From NCBI GenBank assembly GCA_038396605.1, contig CP121690.1, positions 62,001 to 126,000 of the forward strand: DNA of 64,000 nt, written 5' to 3'. Below are positions 10,201 through 18,024 of the stretch, piece after piece (positions within the stretch are counted from its first letter, which is position 1; every line of letters starts with the position of its first letter). A program made the translations under genes and the position numbers. Origin of the DNA: Eubacteriales bacterium mix99 (GTDB lineage Bacteria; Bacillota; Clostridia; Caldicoprobacterales; DTU083). A model generated the notes under the pieces. The model saw only the letters and a list, made by a program, of their open reading frames with translations, had not been told where the DNA came from and ran no database searches.

Positions 10201-10255
10201 GTATTGTAGTTTTGAAACCTGCTGATTGGTTCCCTTTTCGTCCTGCCGTTTTCAA
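7238..10255 (-). CDS. Giant extracellular solute-binding protein with carbohydrate-binding-like N-terminal modules
   Basis: A 1005-residue exported protein, over twice the usual 400-450 of a family 1 solute-binding protein. After a hydrophobic export segment (about 17-38) come two similar beta-rich modules (about 60-265 and 275-435), each with a WDF-Y/E pattern, a YRQIAIDG or QREIWIDH motif and a GKHRISLE or GKHTLTLV motif, resembling carbohydrate-binding modules. A helical linker (about 440-590) leads to a standard sugar-binding lobe pair (about 610-1000) with SGNAPDVALGSD, GVYALPETMDFSMMFYRKD and KKEEAWEFAKWWSS. No lipobox is seen, so it may be anchored by the uncleaved segment. The TTG start at 10255 has AAAGGGGA eight bases upstream. 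It heads the operon and presumably captures a polymeric or decorated glycan; the ligand is unknown. Confidence 0.85.
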   Translation of the reverse strand: MKTAGRKGNQSAGFKTTILLLLILCIMGWSFFGVPAESRKAIAAGENAGTDGNVPEKNIKGEANAPASAENSYAAVSGKYDDPSNYQLSGKDRIVLKAANAFSDSGKPVFKKEEAGRDSVSVCTDEKTEAVSWDFEVNREGLYEIGFEYLTDAEEGSQVQREIWIDHELPFTESGNIAFPRRWYEASKVTKDINGDEVNPLLKQQNEWFTVKATDVDGYTSEPFRYYLENGKHTLTLVSVSGKLSIGEISLIPAEDYPKYREVLKEYKEKDFPEYKGESVVLQGEDADYRSEQILRREYNSDPATQPYQKGQVVLNTIGGYNWRNANQKIEWDFYAPESALYKLNLKVFQNHGEGLNVYRQIAIDGVVPFEEVKEYPLSYSDKWQSVTVSDGKGKPYLFYLSEGKHRISLENKLGKSGYVAREIYSINEDMSALLRNITKVTGSDPDPNFQYELDEKVPKLMDTMADIRDRYRHLVDYLIKISGKTPTLANSLNTAADQLDYLIRKPEKIPKKLRELTTTQSSLSTYAFEIQEQPATIDFLQFATPEKEIKLRKSTLWERAAGTMVNFASSFYKDYDSVLYSRNEAAAAVNQVEVQEQKPVVLDVWVARTKEMGEIIQRLANEDFSTKTGIAVKVNILPAGSVGAVGSVSPLMLSIISGNAPDVALGSDQSTPVELAIRGATRDLSKFSDFDEIRKRFLPEALTPLEYRGGVYALPETMDFSMMFYRKDILEEIGMDVPQTWDDLYYTALPILKQNALDFYMPSDYSPFLYQNGGEYYNADRSALALDSDAAYKAFLQWTENYTIYDIPKTVDVYNHFRIGDVPLVIGGYGDFIKLTYAAPDIYGKWGVTNIPGILQEDGTMDRSNSGAISTICMFSDSDKKEEAWEFAKWWSSAEIQERFSMEVEAVIGLEARWNSANTEAFLSLPWPKEDLPVFREAWDSYKGVPNALGGYYTSRHISNAWTRVVMDGMNPRESLEKAIKAVNIEMKRKQVEYGLEDGQDPEE

Positions 10256-10292
10256 CTCGATTTCCCCTTTGAACAAAAATAAACATACAAGA

Positions 10293-10330
10293 GGTATCTA
10301 TGCCCGGATCACACCCGGTGCATAGATACC
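10293..10330 (-). other. Stable intergenic hairpin between binding-protein fragment and giant binding protein
   Basis: An 11-base perfect inverted repeat (GGTATCTATGC and its complement) flanks a 16-base loop that itself contains CCGG/CCGG. On the minus strand it is followed by TCTTGTATG, not a clear T-run, so it is either a weak terminator for the upstream fragment or an mRNA stability element at the 5' side of the large operon. Confidence 0.5.
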
Positions 10331-10363
10331 GTAATCATTGATTTTCAGAGCTATGAAAGGCCG

Positions 10364-11467
10364 TTATTTTTTCTCTTCCTCTTCGGGTTTTTCTCCCTCT
10401 TTGTCTTTCTCCTTTTTCTCAGCTTCCGCCTTTTCCTTGGCTATCCGCTCTTCTTCCTTCTTTGCCTCGTCCTTCAAATTGATCTTCCCGGACTGGTAAT
10501 CCTCATAGATCTGATCCGCCTGTTTCTGAAGGGCAGCGAGCTCATCCGTGACGGTAACTTCCCCGTTCAGCATTTTAAACATACCGTCTACCATAACACC
10601 GTTCCATTTTGCATTAATGATGGAATTTGTGGATCTTTTTATGTTGATTTTTTTATAAATCTCTTCCCGGTCCAAAACGCTCTGCTTGATGTCCGGCCTG
10701 GTGTTGTCCAGATATTTGTCAAAAAGGGCATTCTTCGCTGCCGGATCTGTCATAAAGACAGGCACCCAGGTCTCCGGATTATCTATGGCTTCGCCGTCCA
10801 TTACATTGCTGACGCCTCCGGTGACACAATATTTCAGAAGCAGCCAGGCACCATCCGGGTTTTTCGCTCCGGTCGGGATGCCATACCATTGATTGATAAA
10901 GCCAGTTACATATGGCTCATGATCTTTCAGCTCGTCCGGACGGGGCAATGGCGCAACCCCAACGGCAAAGTTCTTGTTTTTCATATTGTTTGAATAGCCA
11001 ATATCCGTATTGACCATGGCAATATTCCCCTTATCCCAGTTTATCGTATCCGGGATCTTGTCATCGCTGCCGTAGATATCGATGGTTTTCTTTAAAAACT
11101 CGAAGGTGTCCGCCACTTCCGGTGTATTGATGTCGACTTTACCGTCTTCTTCCTGATACTGTTTCCCGGTGGACAGAATCCATCCTTCAAATCCGCCCCC
11201 GCATTTATAGCCCAGCTGTTTGACCATTCCGTTGGAATCAAATGCCGTCAGCTTCTTTGCATAATCCAGAAATTCGCTGCGCGTTTGGGGTGGAGTATCC
11301 GGATCCAGACCGGCTTTCTTAAACAAATCCTTGTTCCATACCAAAGCCTCGGTGGAAACGTCCGTATACACGCCGTAGATTTTATCTTCATATGTAGTAT
11401 AGTCCGGATACCAGTCGGGCAGATCTTTCAGGTTATAATCCGGATCGCCGTTCAGATATTCATCCAT
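10364..11467 (-). pseudogene. 5'-truncated extracellular sugar-binding protein
   Basis: A 367-codon frame clearly homologous to family 1 solute-binding proteins: KIYGVYTDVSTEALVWNKDLFKKAGLDPDTPP, TRSEFLDYAKKLTAF (both common in the family) and GAWLLLKYCVTGG can be read. It begins abruptly inside the first lobe. There is no signal peptide or lipobox, and the frame is closed by a TGA 18 bases before the first ATG, with AT-rich non-coding sequence before it, so roughly the first 100-130 residues are missing. The C-terminus carries a Lys/Glu-rich tail (EEERIAKEKAEAEKKEKDKE), unusual for the family. Without an export signal it cannot act as a binding protein; it is probably a relic of a second binding protein of the adjacent operon. 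An intact short cytoplasmic product cannot be excluded. Confidence 0.65.
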
Positions 11468-11604
11468 ATGTTTGTATATATGTCAATAGTATATTGATAT
11501 ATTTATACAGAATGTGAGATGGAATCCTGTCAAATTGGCGAATTGCGCTTTCTTTCTTTGTGAAATCCTGCGGCACGGCAAAAATACATGGTTGCCCATA
11601 CCAG

Positions 11605-11904
11605 TCATTCACTACAACTTCTTCTCATATGATAAGAGCCGCAACCTTGCTCATACCTAAGGCTTACGGCTCCTTTTTCTTTTTTTGCTGTCAAACCCGG
11701 GAAGGGATCCATCAGGTGACAAGGCCTATATAGAACATCCGAATTCTGCAAGTAGGGTACTTCTTCTCCACTCCAATCAGATATTTCTCCTCCCGCTTCC
11801 GTTAAAATAATCGAACCGGCTGTATCATCCCATGGCTTTGAGCTTTTCTCAAGATATGCCTCTGCGCGGCCACATGCTATATAACAAACAACAGGATAAT
11901 TCCA
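11605..11904 (-). pseudogene. C-terminal fragment of an inositol monophosphatase-family protein
   Basis: Directly after the TAG stop of the GH51 gene the same reading frame stays open for 99 codons. It encodes CYIACGRAEAYLEKSSKPWDDTAG, then SIILTEAGGEISDWSGEE and LQNSDVLYR. This matches the second half of the inositol monophosphatase family: the GR-DAY segment, the metal-binding WD-AAG motif (here WDDTAG) and the EAGG-DW-G and NSD-L patterns. The part with the first metal site (DPIDGT motif) is absent, and no start codon or ribosome binding site precedes the fragment. After LYR the sequence loses resemblance until a TGA at 11605. It is a dead remnant, joined end to end with the arabinofuranosidase gene, marking a recombination or deletion point. 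Confidence 0.7.
11636..11687 (+). terminator. Terminator-like hairpin with T-run, plus strand
   Basis: GAGCCG and CGGCTC enclose a partly paired loop (CAACC with GGCTTA) and are followed on the plus strand by CTTTTTCTTTTTTT. It looks like an intrinsic terminator reading rightward, yet no plus-strand gene lies upstream of it in the window. It overlaps the tail of the inositol monophosphatase relic on the other strand, so it may be left over from a lost convergent neighbour. Confidence 0.4.
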
Positions 11905-14034
11905 CTATTCAAGTTCCAGCCATGTTATACTATGGGGACTAAGGTCGAACCTCATAACATTATTGTCGGCGTTATATTCCACATCTTTATTTACGAACTT
12001 CACTCTATGCGGCATGAATGGAGTATTGCCCTCAGCCAACCCTTCACTGGTCATTTCCTCTGACAGAATTAAATCCAATCCCTTTAATTCATCGGAAAAA
12101 ATTTTCAAAGGAATCTTTTCAAGGGGATGACGATTCACGATAGCCAGGGTAATTTTATCCTCTTTTTCGACGCATAAACTATCCACATAGGGAACATCTT
12201 CTACCTGCGGAGCCATGAAAATTCCTTCCTCCACGTCATAGCCTGATCCTTCACAGCTTATTGGAATCAGATGCCCCCCCGCAAGCCTGGAATACCTTTT
12301 GATCACTTCCACCTGTGGATCCAGGTATATAAATGGTCCTGCTTTTCTGATACAGCCTCCATGCAGAATAGCCGTGGCGTTGGCAACCCGTATATGCTCC
12401 TTCATCCGAATCAACATATTGAGGAAAAGTCCTGCATATACGGCACCCCCGATATTCTGAACCACGGGAAGATCGGGCCTTCCCAAAACGCCCCATTCCG
12501 TAATAGCCAGATCCACCTTTCCGCTCTTGCCCCTGCTGTCGATAAGTTGCAGCAGTTTGGGGATATCCACATCCTCCCATCTGGTTGTATGGGCCATGAT
12601 GGACCGCCAGATATTTTCAATCCTCTCATTGTCACCCAATTGGCTGTTGTTGTCTGGCAATGCATGCAAAGTGATACACTCCAGGTTCCTGCCCCCCTCA
12701 TCAAGAAGAGCCTCATGCCAATGATGATGGGATTCCACTGCGTCAAAAGGACTTCCCGTTGCCAGCAGTTCAATATTCGGGTCTGCAGCCTTCATAGCCC
12801 CGGACCATTCCTGAAACCGCCTTGCATTTTCCTCAGCGCCGCAATGACCAATCTGCCATTCGCCGTATATCTCATTGCCGACTTCCCATAACTTCACATT
12901 ATATGGATCGGAATGACCATTTTCCGCCCGCTTTTTCCCCCATGGAGAATCTTTCGGACCATTCACATATTCGACCCAGGCAGCGGCTTCCTCTGCAATA
13001 CCGCTCCCCATATTTACACAGATATGGGGCTCGGCCCCAATCAGCTCACAAAAGCGCAGAAATTCATCTATTCCAAAAAAATTGTCTTCCATACCACCCC
13101 ACGCCGGATTGGGTAATGTCTGCCGGTAATCAACATCCCCTATACCATTCCAGAAATGATATCCACTTGTGAAATTCCCCCCTGGGCCCCTTAAAACCGG
13201 TGGTGCCAAGGTCCTTGCCTCTTCAATGATATCCGGGTCAAACCCATGGATGTTGTCATCGGGAAGAAGTACCGCCCTGTCTATCCATACATATCCATTC
13301 CCTTCCGCTGTTATGGAAAAATCAATGGGTTCATATCTGTCTGCGGCCCCCTCAGGAACAACCAAATTAAAGTGGATCTTCTCCCAACGATCCTTTGGCC
13401 ACGGTAAATCTGTCCGCACTATCACACTATTTTCATCTGAATTCTGTTCATTCTTTCCTCTTCGCCGGAACTCTACGGAAAGATTTCCTTCCCCCACCGC
13501 CTTGATCCATATATGCCCACTATAGTTCTTTTCTCTATGAAGAGGAGCAAAAATTCCCTGCCTGAGGGAAACCTTTTCCTTCCCTGGATTCAATCTGACG
13601 GAAGTTCCAATCCGCCCTTTTTCGTTGCCTCTGCCCGCCCCATGCGGGACAACTTTCCAGGGGAGTGGGATCCCATCTTTCGTCTCATCATCCAGAATCA
13701 GCATACCAAATCCCGTACAACCAATCTGGGGAGACCACTCCCTGTATTTGTCGATATCTTCTTTCCGCAATCTGTGGATACCTTCGGCAACCCTGCCGTT
13801 ATCCAATAGATTGTTTTTTTGATCCGGTGTCAGATTATGGTCCGCAGCCATAGCCGGATTTCGAAGGAGCTGTGCCAAGATCCCTCCCTGAACAGTAAAG
13901 CCAAGATGCTCCAAAAAATTCCCAAATAATCTGCCGGGTATCGTTCCACCTTCCTTTTGAGAAGCGTGAATACTCAATATCGCCTGATTTTCCGACTTGC
14001 GAACAAAATGAAAACGTTTACTGGCTGGATTCAT
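11905..14034 (-). CDS. abfA: Alpha-L-arabinofuranosidase, GH51 family
   Basis: Glycosidase that removes terminal alpha-L-arabinofuranosyl groups from arabinoxylan or arabinan oligosaccharides. The 709-residue protein has no signal peptide, so it is cytoplasmic. Hallmarks are FGNFLEHLGF near the N-terminus, a beta-sandwich insertion (about 140-260), the barrel segment LRGPGGNFTSGYHFWNGIG, the acid/base motif EVGNEIYG (Glu near 388) and the nucleophile motif ITEWG (Glu near 513), then a C-terminal beta domain. It is longer than the usual 500 residues because of the inserted carbohydrate-binding-like domain. The ATG at 14034 has AAGGTG nine bases upstream; a GTG at 14046 is possible. It stands alone between three broken genes, which suggests it alone was kept under selection. 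A catabolite-repression-like site overlaps its first codons. Confidence 0.9.
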   Translation of the reverse strand: MNPASKRFHFVRKSENQAILSIHASQKEGGTIPGRLFGNFLEHLGFTVQGGILAQLLRNPAMAADHNLTPDQKNNLLDNGRVAEGIHRLRKEDIDKYREWSPQIGCTGFGMLILDDETKDGIPLPWKVVPHGAGRGNEKGRIGTSVRLNPGKEKVSLRQGIFAPLHREKNYSGHIWIKAVGEGNLSVEFRRRGKNEQNSDENSVIVRTDLPWPKDRWEKIHFNLVVPEGAADRYEPIDFSITAEGNGYVWIDRAVLLPDDNIHGFDPDIIEEARTLAPPVLRGPGGNFTSGYHFWNGIGDVDYRQTLPNPAWGGMEDNFFGIDEFLRFCELIGAEPHICVNMGSGIAEEAAAWVEYVNGPKDSPWGKKRAENGHSDPYNVKLWEVGNEIYGEWQIGHCGAEENARRFQEWSGAMKAADPNIELLATGSPFDAVESHHHWHEALLDEGGRNLECITLHALPDNNSQLGDNERIENIWRSIMAHTTRWEDVDIPKLLQLIDSRGKSGKVDLAITEWGVLGRPDLPVVQNIGGAVYAGLFLNMLIRMKEHIRVANATAILHGGCIRKAGPFIYLDPQVEVIKRYSRLAGGHLIPISCEGSGYDVEEGIFMAPQVEDVPYVDSLCVEKEDKITLAIVNRHPLEKIPLKIFSDELKGLDLILSEEMTSEGLAEGNTPFMPHRVKFVNKDVEYNADNNVMRFDLSPHSITWLELE
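14009..14022 (-). promoter_or_regulatory. Candidate cre (CcpA) site in the first codons of the GH51 gene
   Basis: TGAAAACGTTTACT on the plus strand matches the Bacillota catabolite-responsive consensus TGWAANCGNTNWCA at 13 of 14 positions (final base differs). It lies within codons 5-9 of the arabinofuranosidase gene, a position where CcpA can act as a roadblock. Single-site matches occur by chance, so this is tentative. Confidence 0.35.
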
Positions 14035-14122
14035 TTTTAACTTCACCTTACCTTTCGTGCAATTCCCTGCTGCCTGTCCGACAGCTTGTCTTTTCCCATA
14101 TTTTATAAAAGCTGTCCGCTAA

Positions 14123-15161
14123 TTATACTCCGGCCATGCTTCCGTGAATGACGGGGATTTCCCTTGGCCCGAAGGAAGCATTCCGGGAAGCGGATATCCT
14201 GATATCTTCCCCGTCAAAGCTGCAGCGCAAAGTAAAATAAAAGGGTGTTTCAATGAACCGGAGAGTAATCTGACAGACCACATCCTCCGTCCATACGCTG
14301 CTGGCCATGATTTTTCCCGGCAGCCAATCCGCGTGCTCCGGATTTTCCATCCAGTCCCCTGTGCCGCAATGAATCTCCACGATTCCTTTTCCCTTTTCCC
14401 GCAATCGCAGGTTGCACCGCTCCGCCAGGAATTCAAAGGAAATCCTCTCCCATCCCGGTTCGTTCTCCTCCAGAACATAGCTTTTCCCTGTCCGGTCCAA
14501 TGTCTGTGGGGAGGAATTCCTTCCCTTCGGAGGGAAAAGCGCAAGGCTGCGCAGGAATTTTTGAAGCGTTGCACAGACTGGCGGATTCTCCGGCAGCTCT
14601 GCGTCTCCCATGGCAGAAAGAAGATGCCTCCAGACCGACTCCAATACGGATTGCATATCGTCCAATCCGCTTGTAATGGCAATCACGGCATTCTGATCCG
14701 GCATAACGATGCAGAACTGGCCAAAGGCACCGTCTCCACGATAGGCGTTATGCCTGCAGCGCCAGAATTGATAGCCGTATCCCCGGCTCCAGTCGCTCCC
14801 GGGATCCTCTCCATTTGATATATGGGAGCGTGTGGCCTCCTGTACCCATCCTTCCGGTAAAACCCGGGCTCCTTTCCAGATTCCGTCCTGCAGATACAGC
14901 TGCCCGAATCTGGCGATGTCCTCTGTCCGTATGGAAAGGCCCCAGCCGCCGCAGTTGATGCCCATGGGACAGCATTCCCACGTGATGCGGCAGATCCGGC
15001 CGGTATGGATCCCACCACCCTTCCGAAACAACATGCCCGTTGCGAAGCATCATGAAACTGTGCAGCTCCAAGTTCTTCCCTGCGATATCCTCCAGAAACC
15101 CCCGAATGCTCGCCGATGGGATCCCCTGCTTTTCCGGTGTGGATCGTGGCAATTTACTCAT
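14123..15161 (-). pseudogene. Serine hydrolase (beta-lactamase-like), disrupted by internal deletion and frameshift
   Basis: The gene opens well: ATG at 15161 behind AAAGGAGG, encoding MSKLPRSTPEKQGIPSASI and LHSFMMLRNGHVVSEGWWDPYRPDLPHH, the usual start of cytoplasmic class-C beta-lactamase-related hydrolases. Near 14970 the frame shifts by one and the protein jumps to TWECCPMGINCGGWGLSIRTEDIARFGQLYL, which in relatives comes some 130-150 residues later. The missing part contains the SxxK nucleophile and the YxN motif, so no active enzyme can be made. The downstream frame then runs uninterrupted to a TAA at 14123 and still encodes recognisable family sequence (GYGYQFWRCRHNAYRGDGAFGQ), so the lesion looks recent. 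The likely event is one deletion with a junction around PHH/TWE. Confidence 0.8.
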
Positions 15162-15217
15162 GGGAAAGGTCCTCCTTTATTTTTCGAAACCCTTCATTAT
15201 AGATTGCGGTTAACAAT

Positions 15218-16396
15218 TTACTTCACCAGCTCCTGTATCTCATCCGCTGCCCGGTCAATATCCTCATAGCTCAGTGCATCCGATACCTGCAGGCGGATTC
15301 TTGCCTGACCTTCCGGCACGACCGGATAGCAGAAGCCCGTTACATAGATGCCATGCCCGAACAGCTGATTGGCAAGCCGGACAGCCTTCGGCGCATCATA
15401 GATCATAATGGGAATAATGGCACTGTCGCCCTCCAGAATATCAAGTCCCCTGTCCTTCAGCTGCTTTCGAAAATAACGGGTTTTCTCCCTCAGGGAACGT
15501 ACGATCTCCGGATGAACCTCCAGATACTCCAGGGCTGTTCCGGCGATGGCGGTCAACACCGGCGGAAGGGAATTGGAGAACAAATGTGGGCGCGAAGCCT
15601 GAACACACAAATCGATGAGAGATTTTCTTCCTGCCACAAAGCCGCCCCCGGCACCTCCCAGTGCCTTGCCGAATGTGCCGGTAATAATGTCCACCTGACC
15701 CTGCATATGATAGTATTCCGCCGTTCCCTTCCCCGTTTCACCGATTACCCCCGTGGCATGGGAATCATCCACCATCAGGACGGCATCGTATTTGCGTACC
15801 AATTCCACGATTTCCGGAAGCCTGGCAATGTCCCCCTCCATGGAAAACACGCCGTCGGTAAGGACCAGTCGGACCGAGCTGTCCTTCGCTTCCTTCAGCT
15901 TCTCCTCCAGATCCGACATGTCGGAATGTCTGTAAATCGCCTTGTTTACCCCTTTGGCAATCAGTCTGCATCCGTCCACAATGCTGGCATGGTTCAGGGC
16001 ATCGGAAATCACTGTATCACCAGGCTGCAGGAGAGCAGGTATCACCGCAGTATTGGCACTCCAGCAGGAAGAATAGGTAAGCGCCGCTTCCGTCCCCAGG
16101 AATCCGGCAACTTTGTTTTCCAGATCCCTGTGAATATCATAGGTACCGCAGATAAACCTTACACTGGCCCCGCCTGCGCCGTATTTCTGAAGCGCCTGGA
16201 TGCCGCTTTGGATCAGCTCTTCCTTGTCGGATAACCCCAAATAGTTATTGGAACATAGTACCAGAACATCTCCCTTATCTTCAATTCGGGTATGGGCACT
16301 CATCGGGGACTCCAAATACCGGTATTCCTTGTACGTCCCGTCATTTTTCATTTCCTTCAGCTGGGTCCGGATCCTCTCGTACAGTTTTTTGCTCAT
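15218..16396 (-). CDS. kbl: Glycine C-acetyltransferase (2-amino-3-ketobutyrate CoA ligase)
   Basis: PLP enzyme that cleaves 2-amino-3-oxobutyrate with CoA to glycine and acetyl-CoA, the second step of threonine degradation through threonine dehydrogenase. The 392-residue protein is full length for the alpha-oxoamine synthase family. Visible motifs are LCSNNYLGL near the N-terminus, GGASVRFICGTYDIHRDLE, SDALNHASIVDG, the cofactor-binding DDSHATGVIG (Asp-His pair) and TFGKALGGAGGG with the Schiff-base lysine at about 244. The ATG at 16396 follows GGAGGG by six bases. The gene lies 40 bases downstream of the threonine 3-dehydrogenase gene on the same strand, an arrangement known from many bacteria, which supports the glycine-forming role over related 8-amino-7-oxononanoate synthase. 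Confidence 0.93.
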   Translation of the reverse strand: MSKKLYERIRTQLKEMKNDGTYKEYRYLESPMSAHTRIEDKGDVLVLCSNNYLGLSDKEELIQSGIQALQKYGAGGASVRFICGTYDIHRDLENKVAGFLGTEAALTYSSCWSANTAVIPALLQPGDTVISDALNHASIVDGCRLIAKGVNKAIYRHSDMSDLEEKLKEAKDSSVRLVLTDGVFSMEGDIARLPEIVELVRKYDAVLMVDDSHATGVIGETGKGTAEYYHMQGQVDIITGTFGKALGGAGGGFVAGRKSLIDLCVQASRPHLFSNSLPPVLTAIAGTALEYLEVHPEIVRSLREKTRYFRKQLKDRGLDILEGDSAIIPIMIYDAPKAVRLANQLFGHGIYVTGFCYPVVPEGQARIRLQVSDALSYEDIDRAADEIQELVK

Positions 16397-16436
16397 GAAT
16401 ATCCCTCCGTTTTTACAATATATTCATTTTTCAAAG

Positions 16437-17522
16437 CTATATCTGTGTGGTATCAGATGGGACAGCAGATTCCCTCACCCAATTCATCACCACCTTGCCG
16501 GAAGAACCGGATGCCATTGTGTCAAAAGCCTCCTGATAATCGGTATAATCAAAGCGATGGGTAATCACCGGCGCGATATCAAGACCGGACTGAATCATGG
16601 ACTGCATCTTGTACCATGTCTCAAACATTTCCCGTCCATAGATTCCCCTGATGGTAAGGCCGCTGAAGACAACCTTATCCCAATCAATCGCGGTCTGTCC
16701 TTCCTGAATGCCCAGCAGCGCTATTTTGCCGCCGTGGCACATCACATCGATCATACTCCGGAACGCACTGTCATTGCCCGACATTTCCAGGCCCACATCA
16801 AATCCTTCCTTCATTCCCAGCCTGCCCATGCAGTCTTCAATGGAATCGGTACGGATATTCAATGCGGCTGTGACGCCCATTTTCTTTGCCAGTTCCAGAC
16901 GATAGGAGTTGATATCCGTTATGACGACATGTCTTGCCCCCGCATGTCGTACAACGGCTGCGGCCATAATACCGATGGGGCCCGCGCCGGTAATGAGGAC
17001 ATCCTCCCCCAGGACAGGAAAACTCAGAGCAGTATGTACGGCGTTGCCAAGAGGATCAAAACAACTGAACAATTCCTCAGGAATGGATTTGTCACAGTAC
17101 CACACATTGGTCTGCGGGATTACAACATATTCGGCAAAAGCGCCGGGACGGTTTACACCGACTCCGCTGGTATCCTTGCATAAATGCCTCCTTCCGGCAA
17201 GGCAATTGCGGCACCGGCCACAAACCACATGTCCCTCCCCGGAAACCAGATCGCCGGGTTTGAAATCCGATACATTGCTTCCCACTTCATCAATGACCCC
17301 GACAAATTCATGGCCGATGGTAAGGGGAGTCCGGATCGTTCTCTGAGCCCATTCATTCCATTTATAGATATGAATATCGGTACCGCAGATCGCTGTTTTC
17401 CGCACCTTTATCCGGACATCGTTGATTCCGGTTTCCGGAACAGGCACCTCGTCCAGCCAGATTCCGAGTCTGTCATACTTTTTTATTAATGCTTTCATCA
17501 TCCTGCCGGTGCTCATGTTCAT
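16437..17522 (-). CDS. tdh: L-threonine 3-dehydrogenase (zinc-dependent)
   Basis: Cytoplasmic NAD-dependent medium-chain dehydrogenase that oxidises L-threonine to 2-amino-3-oxobutyrate. About 361 residues. The catalytic zinc ligands are visible in [12 protein letters not shown] (Cys near 46) and GHEFVG (His 71, Glu 72); the structural zinc cysteines are in [15 protein letters not shown] (101-115). The Rossmann motif reads [11 protein letters not shown], and the KWNEWAQ segment is characteristic of threonine dehydrogenases rather than sorbitol dehydrogenases. The start is ambiguous: ATG codons at 17522 and 17516 both follow AAGGAAG, and a later MMKALIKKY start fits most relatives. It is the first gene of the tdh-kbl operon. 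The roughly 350 bases upstream show no recognisable riboswitch. Confidence 0.92.
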   Translation of the reverse strand: MNMSTGRMMKALIKKYDRLGIWLDEVPVPETGINDVRIKVRKTAICGTDIHIYKWNEWAQRTIRTPLTIGHEFVGVIDEVGSNVSDFKPGDLVSGEGHVVCGRCRNCLAGRRHLCKDTSGVGVNRPGAFAEYVVIPQTNVWYCDKSIPEELFSCFDPLGNAVHTALSFPVLGEDVLITGAGPIGIMAAAVVRHAGARHVVITDINSYRLELAKKMGVTAALNIRTDSIEDCMGRLGMKEGFDVGLEMSGNDSAFRSMIDVMCHGGKIALLGIQEGQTAIDWDKVVFSGLTIRGIYGREMFETWYKMQSMIQSGLDIAPVITHRFDYTDYQEAFDTMASGSSGKVVMNWVRESAVPSDTTQI

Positions 17523-17875
17523 TCTTCCTTTCTATATTGAAATGGGTGAAATGTTGGACAGGTTGCTATTTACTTCCATTATATTGTACACGGCACCGTA
17601 AGTCAATCCTTACATTCCATGAGCGTATGCACTGCGTGTTTCTGATCCATCATAATCTGTTTTCTTTGTGCCAGGCCGACGGATAGAAAGCATCACAAAA
17701 AAATCTAAAAATTTTAAAAATGTCAAAAAGAAAAGAAGGATTTATGTAGGAAGTGTCGAATAATTTAAAATAAGAAAGAAATAAGATGAAGCAAAATGGA
17801 AGGACCATGCATGGTAGAATCCCACATCATCTTATCTCCTTAAAAAAGCCTTCCATTTCTGTATTTCGTTCGTAT
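17523..17875. other. Intergenic region upstream of tdh, no gene seen
   Basis: AT-rich non-coding stretch. It contains a long-spaced inverted repeat (AAATGGAAGG at 17794-17803 with its complement at 17849-17858) enclosing a perfect 12-base palindrome ACCATGCATGGT at 17804-17815. A TTGACA-like hexamer on the minus strand at 17721-17726 has no good -10 partner. Short open frames here have no ribosome binding site and one runs through the terminator, so none is called. Confidence 0.5.
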
Positions 17876-17917
17876 GAAAAAAGAGCAGTCCTCTCATATC
17901 TGTACTGCTCTTTTTTC
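17876..17917 (-). terminator. Bidirectional intrinsic terminator after the TIM-barrel gene
   Basis: A perfect 14-base stem (GAAAAAAGAGCAGT and its complement) around a 14-base loop. The A-rich and T-rich arms give a U-tract in either direction. It lies about 110 bases beyond the stop of the sugar isomerase-like gene at 18025 and probably ends that transcript. Confidence 0.85.
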
Positions 17918-18024
17918 ATATTCTCTTTCATATCTCCATTTTCCGCTACTATCTTCCTGCATGATCTCTTCCATGAATTTTCCAAAAAGGTTCGCTCGGC
18001 TCCGGACTTTCGACCTTTACGAAA

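Noticed and set aside
17794-17858. Long-spaced inverted repeat with a central 12-base palindrome upstream of tdh
   Set aside because: The spacing (45 bases) and position gave no link to a promoter or terminator, and no second copy was found in the window; noted only in the intergenic entry.
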